Origin: a bacterium
GTDB lineage: Bacteria > JAJVIF01 > JAGGVT01
DNA length: 15,831 nucleotides
Direction of reading: 5' to 3'
NCBI GenBank assembly: GCA_021157815.1
Contig: JAGGVT010000199.1
Location: 1 to 15,831 of the forward strand
In this document: positions 6,777 to 13,324 of the stretch, piece by piece
How positions within the stretch are numbered: the stretch's first letter is position 1
Layout: each line of letters starts with the position of its first letter
The notes under the pieces: generated by a model
What the model was told of the DNA's origin: nothing
What the model saw: only the letters and a program-made list of their open reading frames with translations
Database searches by the model: none
Made by a program: the position numbers and the translations under genes

Positions 6777-6848
6777 ATGAGAAATTTAATTGCAGGCATC
6801 GGCATTATTATTCTTGGTGAGCTTGTCATAAAGCTTCACCTGAACTGA
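6777..6848 (+). CDS. Putative branched-chain amino acid leader peptide
   Basis: A 23-codon ORF that begins ATGAGAAATTTAATT and ends at TGA 6846-6848. The peptide reads MRNLIAGIGIIILGELV and then IKLHLN: 6 Ile, 5 Leu and 1 Val in 23 residues, including the run Ile-Ile-Ile-Leu at 10-13. It lies directly behind a consensus promoter, 6 nt before an intrinsic terminator, and upstream of an ilvE-like gene. That is the layout of ilv/leu leader peptides, whose ribosomes stall when charged Ile, Leu or Val tRNA is scarce. Weak points: there is no Shine-Dalgarno, the 5' leader would be about 5 nt, and a hydrophobic micropeptide would show similar composition. Confidence 0.55.
   Translation: MRNLIAGIGIIILGELVIKLHLN
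6816..6840 (+). promoter_or_regulatory. Hairpin inside the leader ORF (possible pause hairpin)
   Basis: GGTGAGCTT (6816-6824) pairs with AAGCTTCACC (6831-6840) through 9 bp with one bulged base and a 6-nt loop. A ribosome stalled on the Ile codons at 6804-6812 would cover its 5' arm. This is where the 1:2 pause hairpin of a classical attenuator belongs. I did not find a strong alternative pairing of its 3' arm with the terminator 5' arm. Confidence 0.45.
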
Positions 6849-6854
6849 TATTTC

Positions 6855-6886
6855 AACCCCCACACAAGTTTGTGGGGGTTTTGCTT
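6855..6886 (+). terminator. Intrinsic terminator upstream of ilvE (attenuator)
   Basis: AACCCCCACA (6855-6864) and TGTGGGGGTT (6871-6880) form a perfect 10-bp stem with loop CAAGTT, followed by TTGCTTT. The hairpin is strong; the T-tract is interrupted by GC. It lies 6 nt after the short leader ORF and about 40 nt before the ilvE-like start codon. With no other gene between it and the promoter at 6737, it must act on a short leader transcript, either as an attenuator of ilvE or as the end of a small RNA of about 115 nt. Confidence 0.8.
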
Positions 6887-6926
6887 TAATTCATTCTATT
6901 TGATTTATATTCAAGGAGATATATCA

Positions 6927-7817
6927 ATGGCTAAGATTCATACTTGTGTAAACGGCAAACTGGTTCCCAAAGATGAAGCCACAATTTCACCCTACGACCA
7001 CGGATATCTGTACGGCGACGGCACTTTCGAGGGCATCAGAATCTACAACGGTCGCATTTTCAAGTTCAAGGATCATATGGACAGGCTATATGATTCATTG
7101 AAAGTTCTTCGAATTGAGATAGCGATATCTCGTGAGGAGCTTGAAGCTGATATCATTAAAACAATCCAGAAGAACGAATTATACGATAAAGGCTACATTC
7201 GCCTTGTGATTTCACGAGGGATTGGCGACCTGGGCATCAATCCGCGCAAATGCACTCATGATCCGACTGTGGTAATCATCGTTGATTCAATTCAGCTTTA
7301 TCCCGAGGAGATGTACGAAACCGGAATTGATGTTATTACATGTTCAACCCGTAGAATGGTTTCGCAATCGCTGAATCCCAGAATCAAATCACTTAATTAC
7401 TTATGCAACATATTCGGAATCTTCGAGGCAAATAAACAGAACGCGCAGGAGGGAATCATGCTCACAATTGACGGGTATGTTTCCGAGGCGACTGTTGACA
7501 ATCTCTTCCTGAAGAAAAACGGCCAGATATGGACTCCACCTCTTTATCTTGGAATCCTCGAGGGCATTACCCGCAACACTGTCATGGATCTTGCGGTAGA
7601 AAAAGGCTATAAGATGGAAGAAAAAACATTCACTATTTTCGATGTTTACACCGCGGATGAGGTATGGCTGACAGGTTCAGGAGCGGAGCTTATTCCAATC
7701 AAGGATGTTGATGGTTTGATAATCGGCGAGGGTAAAGCTGGTCCGGTTTTCAAGGAACTGAGAGCTGCATTCCAGGAGCTGACAAGGACGACGGGGTTTG
7801 AGATTCCAAGGAAGTAG
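6927..7817 (+). CDS. ilvE: Branched-chain amino acid aminotransferase (class IV PLP)
   Basis: A 296-residue fold-type IV PLP aminotransferase, most likely the branched-chain enzyme that interconverts Val, Leu and Ile with their keto acids. Visible family features are YDHGYLYGDGTFEGIR (23-38), PLP-binding Lys154 in PRIKSLNYL, SEATVDNLF (186-194) with Glu187, TPPLYLGILEGITR (203-216) and LTGSGAELIPI (248-258). Length fits. The ATG at 6927 is preceded by a strong AAGGAGAT; an in-frame TTG at 6870 lies inside the terminator hairpin and is rejected. The relatives D-alanine aminotransferase and aminodeoxychorismate lyase cannot be fully excluded by sequence, but the Ile/Leu-rich leader upstream favours ilvE. 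It appears monocistronic, as a strong terminator follows at 7862. Confidence 0.85.
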   Translation: MAKIHTCVNGKLVPKDEATISPYDHGYLYGDGTFEGIRIYNGRIFKFKDHMDRLYDSLKVLRIEIAISREELEADIIKTIQKNELYDKGYIRLVISRGIGDLGINPRKCTHDPTVVIIVDSIQLYPEEMYETGIDVITCSTRRMVSQSLNPRIKSLNYLCNIFGIFEANKQNAQEGIMLTIDGYVSEATVDNLFLKKNGQIWTPPLYLGILEGITRNTVMDLAVEKGYKMEEKTFTIFDVYTADEVWLTGSGAELIPIKDVDGLIIGEGKAGPVFKELRAAFQELTRTTGFEIPRK

Positions 7818-7861
7818 ATAGTAGTCAAAGGTTGATTTTTATATCTCATCCCCCCCTTAAT

Positions 7862-7889
7862 CCCCCCGCGAGCGGGGGGAGTTTTTTTT
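7862..7889 (+). terminator. Strong intrinsic terminator after ilvE
   Basis: CCCCCCG and CGGGGGG form a perfect 7-bp stem around CGAG (one more pair is possible), followed by AG and eight T residues. It lies 44 bp after the ilvE stop codon. The core sequence, a C-run, GCGAGC and a G-run, also resembles widespread intergenic repeats. Confidence 0.88.
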
Positions 7890-7938
7890 ATATTTGCATC
7901 ACTGATCTATATATTTGCGAAGGGGAGAAACAACACTC

Positions 7939-7978
7939 TCCCTTCCCGTTCGCGGGGAGGGGTGGGGTGGGGGTTTTT
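7939..7978 (+). other. TTCG-loop hairpin overlapping a G-quadruplex motif
   Basis: TCCCTTCCCG (7939-7948) pairs with CGGGGAGGGG (7953-7962) around a TTCG loop, with a few T-G pairs. Overlapping its 3' arm is a run of four G-tracts (GGGG A GGGG T GGGG T GGGGG, 7954-7973), followed by TTTTT. The G-tracts with single-base loops fit a very stable quadruplex, which would exclude the hairpin. Upstream, GAAGGGGAGA (7919-7928) can also pair with TCTCCCTTC (7937-7945). It could be a second terminator or a remnant of an intergenic repeat. Confidence 0.55.
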
Positions 7979-8107
7979 GGTTTGCGATGACTTTTCCGAC
8001 AATCTCTAAAACCCTCTGCTATTTTTACTTGTGTAATTTGTTATTATGGCAATTGATTTAGCTCAACAATTTTGGTAGTTTTAAATTAGTTTAAATTTGG
8101 CAGTTGA

Positions 8108-8163
8108 CTGGTTTGAAGTGAACCAGGCAACCGGGGATTGCTTATCGTGCCGGGCATTTGGTT
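8108..8163 (+). promoter_or_regulatory. Possible structured leader upstream of rapZ
   Basis: CTGGTT (8108-8113) pairs with AACCAG (8121-8126). Instead, AACCA (8121-8125) can pair with TGGTT (8159-8163), with GGCA/TGCC (8126-8129 and 8148-8151) inside. The two folds share AACCA and exclude each other. The rapZ start codon is about 30 nt further on and has no good Shine-Dalgarno. I do not recognise a known riboswitch class. The rest of 7979-8107 is A+T-rich with no confident promoter. Confidence 0.25.
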
Positions 8164-8192
8164 TTTAAATTTCATTTTTTAAAAGCAAAGCA

Positions 8193-9065
8193 TTGACATC
8201 TGAAACACCCCAGATAGTAATCATCACAGGAATCTCCGGAGCGGGGAAATCATCAGTCCTGCGCTGTTTCGAGGACATGGGATTTTTTACGATAGACAAT
8301 CTGCCACCGCCGCTCATGGACAAATTCATTGAGGTTTTTTATTCGTCCGGCTCGGAAATAAAAGGAGTCGCGTTGGTTATGGATGTCCGGGGTGGAACAT
8401 TTTTTACTGACACAATTGATGTTCTCGAAAAGCTAAAAAACTCCGGTTACGATGTCAAGATAATTTTCCTTGACGCGCAAAATGATCTTTTGATTCGACG
8501 ATTTAAGGAAGCCAGGCGTCCGCATCCTCTTGGCGGCAAAGAAGGTGTCGTTGTCGGTCTCGCCAGGGAGCGCGCCGCTCTTGAAGAACTAAAAAGAATG
8601 GCTCACACAATCATCGACACTACAAATTACACGATGAGCCAGTTGAGAAACAGAGTCATGTCAATCATGTCCGTTGACGAGCAGATTAATCCGCTCAGAG
8701 TCAGGATTGTCAGCTTTGGATATAAATATGGCGTACCGCTTGACGCTGACCTTTTAATGGATGTAAGATTTCTTCCTAATCCGCATTATGACGATACTCT
8801 CAGGCCTTTCACCGGAAAAGATGATGTGATACAGGACTATGTAATGAATCATCCTTCGGGAAAGGAATTCATTAAAATATTTGGAGAGTTTGTCAGTTTT
8901 TTAATCCCTCATTATATTGATGAGGGTAGATTCAGCCTTACAATAGCGGTAGGATGTACAGGCGGAAAACATCGCAGTGTTGTTATTGCGTTGAAACTCA
9001 GCGAAACGCTTTCGAAACTTGGGGTGGATGCAAACATTATTCATAGAGACATCCACAAGGATTAA
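8193..9065 (+). CDS. rapZ: RapZ/YvcJ family nucleotide-binding protein
   Basis: A 290-residue P-loop protein of the RapZ (YvcJ/YhbJ) family. In E. coli RapZ is an RNA-binding adaptor that directs small RNA GlmZ to RNase E and so controls glucosamine-6-phosphate synthase; in Firmicutes YvcJ is a nucleotide-binding protein. Seen here: Walker A GISGAGKS (13-20), FFTIDNLPP (31-39), RRPHPL (108-113), FGYKYG (175-180), and the C-terminal GCTGGKHRSV (254-263). Length is normal. The start is a TTG at 8193, the only usable start between the upstream in-frame stop (8166) and the P-loop; it lacks a strong Shine-Dalgarno, so translation may be modest or leader-controlled. It is followed 65 nt later by the GAPDH gene on the same strand. 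Whether it acts on a GlmZ-like RNA in this organism is unknown. Confidence 0.93.
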   Translation: MTSETPQIVIITGISGAGKSSVLRCFEDMGFFTIDNLPPPLMDKFIEVFYSSGSEIKGVALVMDVRGGTFFTDTIDVLEKLKNSGYDVKIIFLDAQNDLLIRRFKEARRPHPLGGKEGVVVGLARERAALEELKRMAHTIIDTTNYTMSQLRNRVMSIMSVDEQINPLRVRIVSFGYKYGVPLDADLLMDVRFLPNPHYDDTLRPFTGKDDVIQDYVMNHPSGKEFIKIFGEFVSFLIPHYIDEGRFSLTIAVGCTGGKHRSVVIALKLSETLSKLGVDANIIHRDIHKD

Positions 9066-9079
9066 TACCAGCCTTGTGG
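9053..9079 (+). other. Inverted repeat spanning the rapZ stop codon
   Basis: CCACAAGG (9053-9060) and CCTTGTGG (9072-9079) are perfect 8-bp complements with an 11-nt loop that contains the rapZ stop codon TAA. No T-run follows, so intrinsic termination is doubtful. It could stabilise or process the mRNA at the rapZ-gap junction. Confidence 0.45.
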
Positions 9080-9130
9080 CGTTTAGTATTGTATTATGCT
9101 ATTCAAAAAGTAAAAGGTGAGGTATAAAAA

Positions 9131-10153
9131 ATGCGTGTTTTTATCAATGGATTTGGAAGAATAGGCAGAATGAGCATGAGAATTGCTCATCAGGTAAAAG
9201 AGTTCGATTTTGTCGGCATCAACGATGCGACCTATTTTGACCAACTCGTTCACCTTTGCCACTACGACACCACGTATGGAAAATTCGAGGGTGTTCTTGA
9301 ATATGACGGACCAGCGGATGATCCAACGAAGGGAACTCTTACGCTTGGCAGGCACACATTAAAACCGGTTACTGAGCGTGACCCGGCAAAACTCCCTTTA
9401 AAAGACCTGAATGTTGATATCGTGCTTGACTGCACAGGCGTTTTTAAAGAACGCAAACAAGCTGAGAAATATCTTGAGGCCGGCGCGAAAAAAGTAATTC
9501 AATCCTCCCCGGGAAAAGATGTGGATAAAACGATTGTTTATGGAATCAACCATAAGGAATACAATCCGAACAAGCACAATATTATTTCAAATTCATCATG
9601 TACCACAAACTGCCTTGCTCCAATTATCAAAATCCTTGATGAGAATTACAAAATACTCAACGGGTTAATGACTACTATTCACGCTTATACGGCATCCCAG
9701 AAACTTCTCGACCACTATCACAAGAAGGATTGGCGTCGGGCAAGAAGCGCCGCGGAGAATGTTATCCCGACATCCAGTGGAGCCGCGAAACAGATTGGCG
9801 TAATATTCCCTCATTTAAAAGGCAAATTGAACGGATATGCCCTGAGGATCCCCCAGCCGACAGTCAGTCTTGTTGATGTTGTAGTGCATGTCGAAAATCC
9901 GCCGAAAAGCATTGATGATATTAACGCAAAATTCGCAGAAGCCGCTGATGGCACTTTGAAAGATGTTCTTGGTTATACCGAACTGCCGCTTGTCAGCCGT
10001 GATTACTTCGGTTGCCCTCTGAGTTCGGTGGTTGACGGGCCTTTGACTGATCTTAGCGGAAACCTTATTAAGATTGTCGCATGGTATGATAACGAGTGGG
10101 GTTATTGCAACAGGTTGATTGACATAACAAAATGGGTAGCTACACATGGTTAA
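9131..10153 (+). CDS. gap: Glyceraldehyde-3-phosphate dehydrogenase, type I
   Basis: A 340-residue glycolytic enzyme that oxidises and phosphorylates glyceraldehyde-3-phosphate to 1,3-bisphosphoglycerate. The Rossmann motif is INGFGRIGR (5-13). Asp32 after Asn31 suggests NAD preference. The catalytic Cys157 lies in SNSSCTTNCLAP and the base is His184 in TTIHAYT. PTSSGAAK (213-220) and WYDNEWGY (318-325) are intact. Some segments depart from the commonest GapA form, such as RIPQPTVSLVDV at 239-250, but no key residue is missing. The ATG at 9131 follows AGGTGAGG. It lies 48 nt upstream of pgk on the same strand, so the two are probably co-transcribed and catalyse consecutive steps of glycolysis. 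Confidence 0.97.
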   Translation: MRVFINGFGRIGRMSMRIAHQVKEFDFVGINDATYFDQLVHLCHYDTTYGKFEGVLEYDGPADDPTKGTLTLGRHTLKPVTERDPAKLPLKDLNVDIVLDCTGVFKERKQAEKYLEAGAKKVIQSSPGKDVDKTIVYGINHKEYNPNKHNIISNSSCTTNCLAPIIKILDENYKILNGLMTTIHAYTASQKLLDHYHKKDWRRARSAAENVIPTSSGAAKQIGVIFPHLKGKLNGYALRIPQPTVSLVDVVVHVENPPKSIDDINAKFAEAADGTLKDVLGYTELPLVSRDYFGCPLSSVVDGPLTDLSGNLIKIVAWYDNEWGYCNRLIDITKWVATHG

Positions 10154-10201
10154 GACATTTTCAGAATATGTTCCAATTAAAAGGAAAGACGGTCGTGTAG
10201 A

Positions 10202-11389
10202 ATGAAGATAGAATTGAAAAAAGTTGAAGATGTCGATTTGCAGGACAGGACTGTTTTTGTCCGTGTGGACTACAACGTCCCGCTGGATAATGCAATCATT
10301 GTTGATACCACGAGAATTGACAGGTCACTTCCCACACTTGACCTTCTACTCGACAAAGGCGCAAAGGTGATTCTGGCATCTCATCTCGGACGCCCGAAAG
10401 GAATAAAGGAATCGAGGTTTTCCCTTGCACCTGTAGCCAAATACCTGACCAGATACGCCAATGAGGATGTTCCGCTTATTGAGAATTATATCGAGGATTC
10501 AGGCGCATCAGTCCGGGAGGCGCTTGCCAATCACAGGATTGTTCTTCTTGAAAACCTTCGATTTTATGAAGAGGAAAAGAAAGGCGATGCTGAGTTTGCA
10601 AAAACTCTGGCATCTTTCGCTGATATATATGTAAACGATGCGTTCGGAACATCACACAGAGCGCATGCCTCCATGGCTGGCGTTCCAAAACACATACCCG
10701 GTTACGCCGGACTGCTTCTCAGGCATGAAATTGACAACCTGTCCAGAATCTTGAACATAAAAGACGCTGACCGACCTTTCATTTGCGTTCTTGGTGGCGC
10801 GAAAGTCGCGGACAAAATACCAATTATCAGTAATTTGCTCGAACGCGCTGATATAATCATGATCGGCGGCGGCATGGCATTTTCATTCCTGAAATGCCAG
10901 GGAATGAATGTTGGCTCAAGCCTGGTTAACGATAATTCAGTGGATGAGTGCCGCTATATTCTTGAAAAGGCTCAAAGGCTGGGAATAGATTTTGTCCTGC
11001 CAATGGATGTAGTCATCGCGCCGGGTGTTTCATCACAGACCGGGGAAAATGTCGATGTGGATAATATCCCGCATGGCATGATGGGTCTCGATATCGGACA
11101 GGAAACCAGGGAGGTTTTCATCAGCATACTACAAAACGCCCGTACTATTTTCTGGAACGGGCCTATGGGAGTTTTCGAAGAAGAACCGTTCAGAAAGGGT
11201 ACCGACATGCTCGCGAAAGCGATTTCCGCCTGCGATGCTTTCAGCGTTATAGGCGGCGGTGATAGTGTGGTCGTTGTAAATGAGCTAGGCATCGCGGATG
11301 ATTTCGATCACATCTCAACCGGAGGCGGCGCGAGTTTGGAATTCATAAGCGGCGTTAATCTTCCGGGAATCGCAGCGCTGCTTGATTAA
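10202..11389 (+). CDS. pgk: Phosphoglycerate kinase
   Basis: A 395-residue enzyme that transfers phosphate from 1,3-bisphosphoglycerate to ADP, the step after GAPDH. The substrate-side motifs are VRVDYNVPLD (20-29), SHLGRPKG and LENLRFY. NDAFGTSHRAHASM, LGGAKVADKI, GGGMAFSFLK, WNGPMGVFE, GGGDSVVVVNE and STGGGASLEF cover the hinge and nucleotide-binding half. Length is normal and no domain is missing. The ATG at 10202 is the only ATG near the family start; AAGGAAAG lies upstream at a rather long spacing of about 13 nt. It is the last gene of the gap-pgk pair. No clear terminator is visible after it; the next 137 nt are A+T-rich and carry the presumed promoter of the accessory cassette. Confidence 0.98.
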   Translation: MKIELKKVEDVDLQDRTVFVRVDYNVPLDNAIIVDTTRIDRSLPTLDLLLDKGAKVILASHLGRPKGIKESRFSLAPVAKYLTRYANEDVPLIENYIEDSGASVREALANHRIVLLENLRFYEEEKKGDAEFAKTLASFADIYVNDAFGTSHRAHASMAGVPKHIPGYAGLLLRHEIDNLSRILNIKDADRPFICVLGGAKVADKIPIISNLLERADIIMIGGGMAFSFLKCQGMNVGSSLVNDNSVDECRYILEKAQRLGIDFVLPMDVVIAPGVSSQTGENVDVDNIPHGMMGLDIGQETREVFISILQNARTIFWNGPMGVFEEEPFRKGTDMLAKAISACDAFSVIGGGDSVVVVNELGIADDFDHISTGGGASLEFISGVNLPGIAALLD

Positions 11390-11470
11390 GTGAAGTGATT
11401 AAGTTTAAATTGCACTTAAATTGAGCCAATCTAACAGATTTTTGTCATATAATTGAGAAACTATTGTGTG

Positions 11471-11499
11471 TTGATTTTTCCTGATTTGTATTTTAAATT
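11471..11499 (+). promoter_or_regulatory. Candidate promoter of the three-gene cassette
   Basis: TTGATT (11471-11476) and TAAATT (11494-11499) are separated by 17 bp in the A+T-rich gap after pgk. The start codon GTG at 11527 is preceded by AGGGTG. In such A+T-rich DNA other pairings are possible, so this is a weak call. Confidence 0.35.
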
Positions 11500-11526
11500 A
11501 TTATATTCCTTAATCAGGGTGAATAC

Positions 11527-12366
11527 GTGAAAGAGAATTCTTCATCGTTTGCTGAGTATGAAAATCCACCAGTATCCGAAGTGGCGCTTTCTATCCAGTT
11601 TGAATCCTTGCAAAAACTAAAAACACCGTACATTGGGCTACTATGGCAAAAATATATTGATTCCCGCAGTAAATTAAATAAGGTTTGGGAGCAACCACTG
11701 TTGAAGGATAGATTTGAATTGTTTCATGATGAAAAGCTCGCACCAAGAATTGAATTATCAAATATCCCTCCACTTCAAAGATATTGGTTCTTAAATGAAT
11801 CAGAGACAGAGCTTGTCCAGATTCAGGATAATCGATTCGTTCGCAACTGGCGTCGATTAGACACTTCAAAAGACTACCCTCGTTATAACAAAAATCGAGA
11901 GGACTTCATCAAGGATTTTGAGATATTTGAAACATTTCTTAAAGAGCATAACATTGGCGAAATATTGCCTAATCAATGTGAAGTAACCTATGTAAATCCA
12001 ATTCCTGCTGAAGGCAAGTATGAAAGACCTGACCAGCTTCATAATGTTGTAACCTTCTTTCAATCTGAATACAGTGATTCTTTTCTTCCGGATTTGGAAA
12101 ACATAAATTTCACTTTGCAATATGTTATTCAAAAAGAGGATAGCCTTCCTTTGGGGCGTCTTTATATATCTTTGCAATCTGTCACATCTAAAGATAATTC
12201 ACTGATTTACCTAATAAAGCTTGTTGCGCGTGGTAAACCTATTGGAGAAGGGATTGACGGAGTTTTAGGTTTTATGGATATTGGTCATGAGTGGATTGTT
12301 AGAGGGTTTTCATCAGTTACAGCATCTTACATGCATGAATTGTGGGGTAGAAAATATGAGTCCTGA
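11527..12366 (+). CDS. TIGR04255-like family protein
   Basis: A 279-residue protein without signal peptide or membrane segment. The N-terminus YENPPVSEVALSIQF (11-25) and the C-terminal IGHEWIVRGFSSVTASYMHEL (from 252) match my recollection of the TIGR04255 family, a sporadically distributed group of unknown function of about this length. The GTG start at 11527 follows AGGGTG. The gene and its two downstream neighbours are visibly more A+T-rich than the adjacent pgk gene and use more A/T-ending codons, suggesting acquisition by transfer. The next gene starts within its last 11 nt, so translation is probably coupled. Function is unknown; a defence or toxin role would be a guess from the sporadic distribution and cassette layout. 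Confidence 0.7.
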   Translation: MKENSSSFAEYENPPVSEVALSIQFESLQKLKTPYIGLLWQKYIDSRSKLNKVWEQPLLKDRFELFHDEKLAPRIELSNIPPLQRYWFLNESETELVQIQDNRFVRNWRRLDTSKDYPRYNKNREDFIKDFEIFETFLKEHNIGEILPNQCEVTYVNPIPAEGKYERPDQLHNVVTFFQSEYSDSFLPDLENINFTLQYVIQKEDSLPLGRLYISLQSVTSKDNSLIYLIKLVARGKPIGEGIDGVLGFMDIGHEWIVRGFSSVTASYMHELWGRKYES

Positions 12367-12856
12367 TACTCTTACTGAGAGACATCTAAGTAGTGCCACA
12401 ATCAGTGAATCAGAACTGTTGTCTGATTGGATTGAATCATTCTGCCAGCAAAAAGTTACTTATACATTGGGCACTTTTAAAATATCCGTTAATGACGCAC
12501 CTCCAGTTCGATGGTTCCAAACCGCAATAAATAAACTAATTGATCTGAATGATTTAAAAGATAACTGGGATTCTGAAGGTGCCCCTTCGATAGATATTGA
12601 TTGTATCCTTGCAGCAATAGTTTTATTAGCGCAAATCACACAGGATAATACTCCTGAACCATATATCTTTCCAACTCTTCAAGGTGGAGTACAAATTGAA
12701 TGGAGCACAAAAAAAGCTGAAATTGAAATTGAGATTATTAATAAAAACACAATTCTTGTATTATTTGACAAACCGAATGGTGAAGAACTGGATTGGGAAG
12801 AAGAAATCTATGACAACATACCAAGACTGGTTAACTGCGTTAAGCAGTTAATATAA
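12356..12856 (+). CDS. Conserved hypothetical protein, cassette gene 2
   Basis: A 166-residue acidic, soluble protein. Two motifs stand out: LKDNWDSEGAP (67-77) and FPTLQGGVQIEW (105-116), followed by alternating beta-type residues (AEIEIEI). I recall these motifs from small conserved hypothetical proteins of accessory regions, but no function is established to my knowledge. The ATG at 12356 overlaps the stop of the preceding gene by 11 nt and follows GGGGTAG. An in-frame upstream start at 12281 would mean an overlap of 86 nt and is rejected. The tight overlap argues that it works with the upstream TIGR04255-like protein. Confidence 0.7.
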   Translation: MSPDTLTERHLSSATISESELLSDWIESFCQQKVTYTLGTFKISVNDAPPVRWFQTAINKLIDLNDLKDNWDSEGAPSIDIDCILAAIVLLAQITQDNTPEPYIFPTLQGGVQIEWSTKKAEIEIEIINKNTILVLFDKPNGEELDWEEEIYDNIPRLVNCVKQLI

Positions 12857-12872
12857 ATCCATCCTCCAAAAC

Positions 12873-13316
12873 ATGCCCTTTTACTCAGAATATGTTGATA
12901 ATACAACCATTTCTAATGAGGAAATCCTCTGGCGAAGAATACCTTTAATCAAAGGAAAAAATGGAATGTATAAGTATGATAACAGTCGCGAAACTTGGCG
13001 ACCAACATCAGCTGCATTTAGATTAAGTGGTGTTGATTCTGCGATGTCAGTATTCATTGAGAGTATTGTTAGAGCATCAAATCGAGGTCCGGAAGATATT
13101 ATTCTTGATAATCAAGTCTTGTCAAGTTTAACCGTTAAACAAATTCGCTCGCACGAACTTGGTATTTTTAAAGATGAAAATGTGGATTCCGCTCATGCAA
13201 ATGTTTTTGATACTAAACCAGACAGATCTCGAACAGCTCAAAAAAGACTTCGAAAAGAACTTGCATTAATATCTCTATGGGTAATACCTCCACCTGAAAT
13301 GAAAAGTGAATCTTAA
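12873..13316 (+). CDS. Conserved hypothetical protein, cassette gene 3
   Basis: A 147-residue soluble protein. It shows WRRIP (20-24), RPTSAAFRLSG (43-53), MSV (58-60) and AHANV (107-111), then a basic stretch KRLRKEL (124-130). The order RRIP / SAAF / SV / AHA is what I recall from a group of conserved hypothetical proteins in accessory loci; its role is unknown. It starts 16 nt after gene 2. No good Shine-Dalgarno is visible before the ATG at 12873, so it may depend on re-initiation. It ends 8 nt from the stop of the convergent phosphatase-family gene, leaving no room for a terminator. Confidence 0.65.
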   Translation: MPFYSEYVDNTTISNEEILWRRIPLIKGKNGMYKYDNSRETWRPTSAAFRLSGVDSAMSVFIESIVRASNRGPEDIILDNQVLSSLTVKQIRSHELGIFKDENVDSAHANVFDTKPDRSRTAQKRLRKELALISLWVIPPPEMKSES

Positions 13317-13324
13317 GTGTTTTC

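Noticed and set aside
6512-6820. A 102-codon plus-strand ORF between the sigma and ilvE units.
   Set aside because: It runs through an imperfect direct repeat, has no domain-like pattern or good ribosome binding site, and overlaps the consensus promoter and the leader ORF in another frame.
6870-6926. An upstream TTG start that would lengthen the ilvE-like protein by 19 residues.
   Set aside because: The TTG lies inside the terminator hairpin; the ATG at 6927 has a strong AAGGAGAT and fits the family N-terminus.
9815-10147. A 110-codon minus-strand ORF opposite the GAPDH gene, and similar ORFs opposite pgk and the phosphatase-family gene.
   Set aside because: They are antisense shadows of well-recognised coding regions with no start signals or family motifs.
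11390-11470. A possible terminator after pgk (TTAAGT...ACTTAA).
   Set aside because: The stem is short and A+T-rich with no following T-run.
12281-12355. An earlier in-frame start for cassette gene 2.
   Set aside because: It would overlap the upstream gene by 86 nt; the ATG at 12356 has a ribosome binding site and the short overlap typical of coupled genes.
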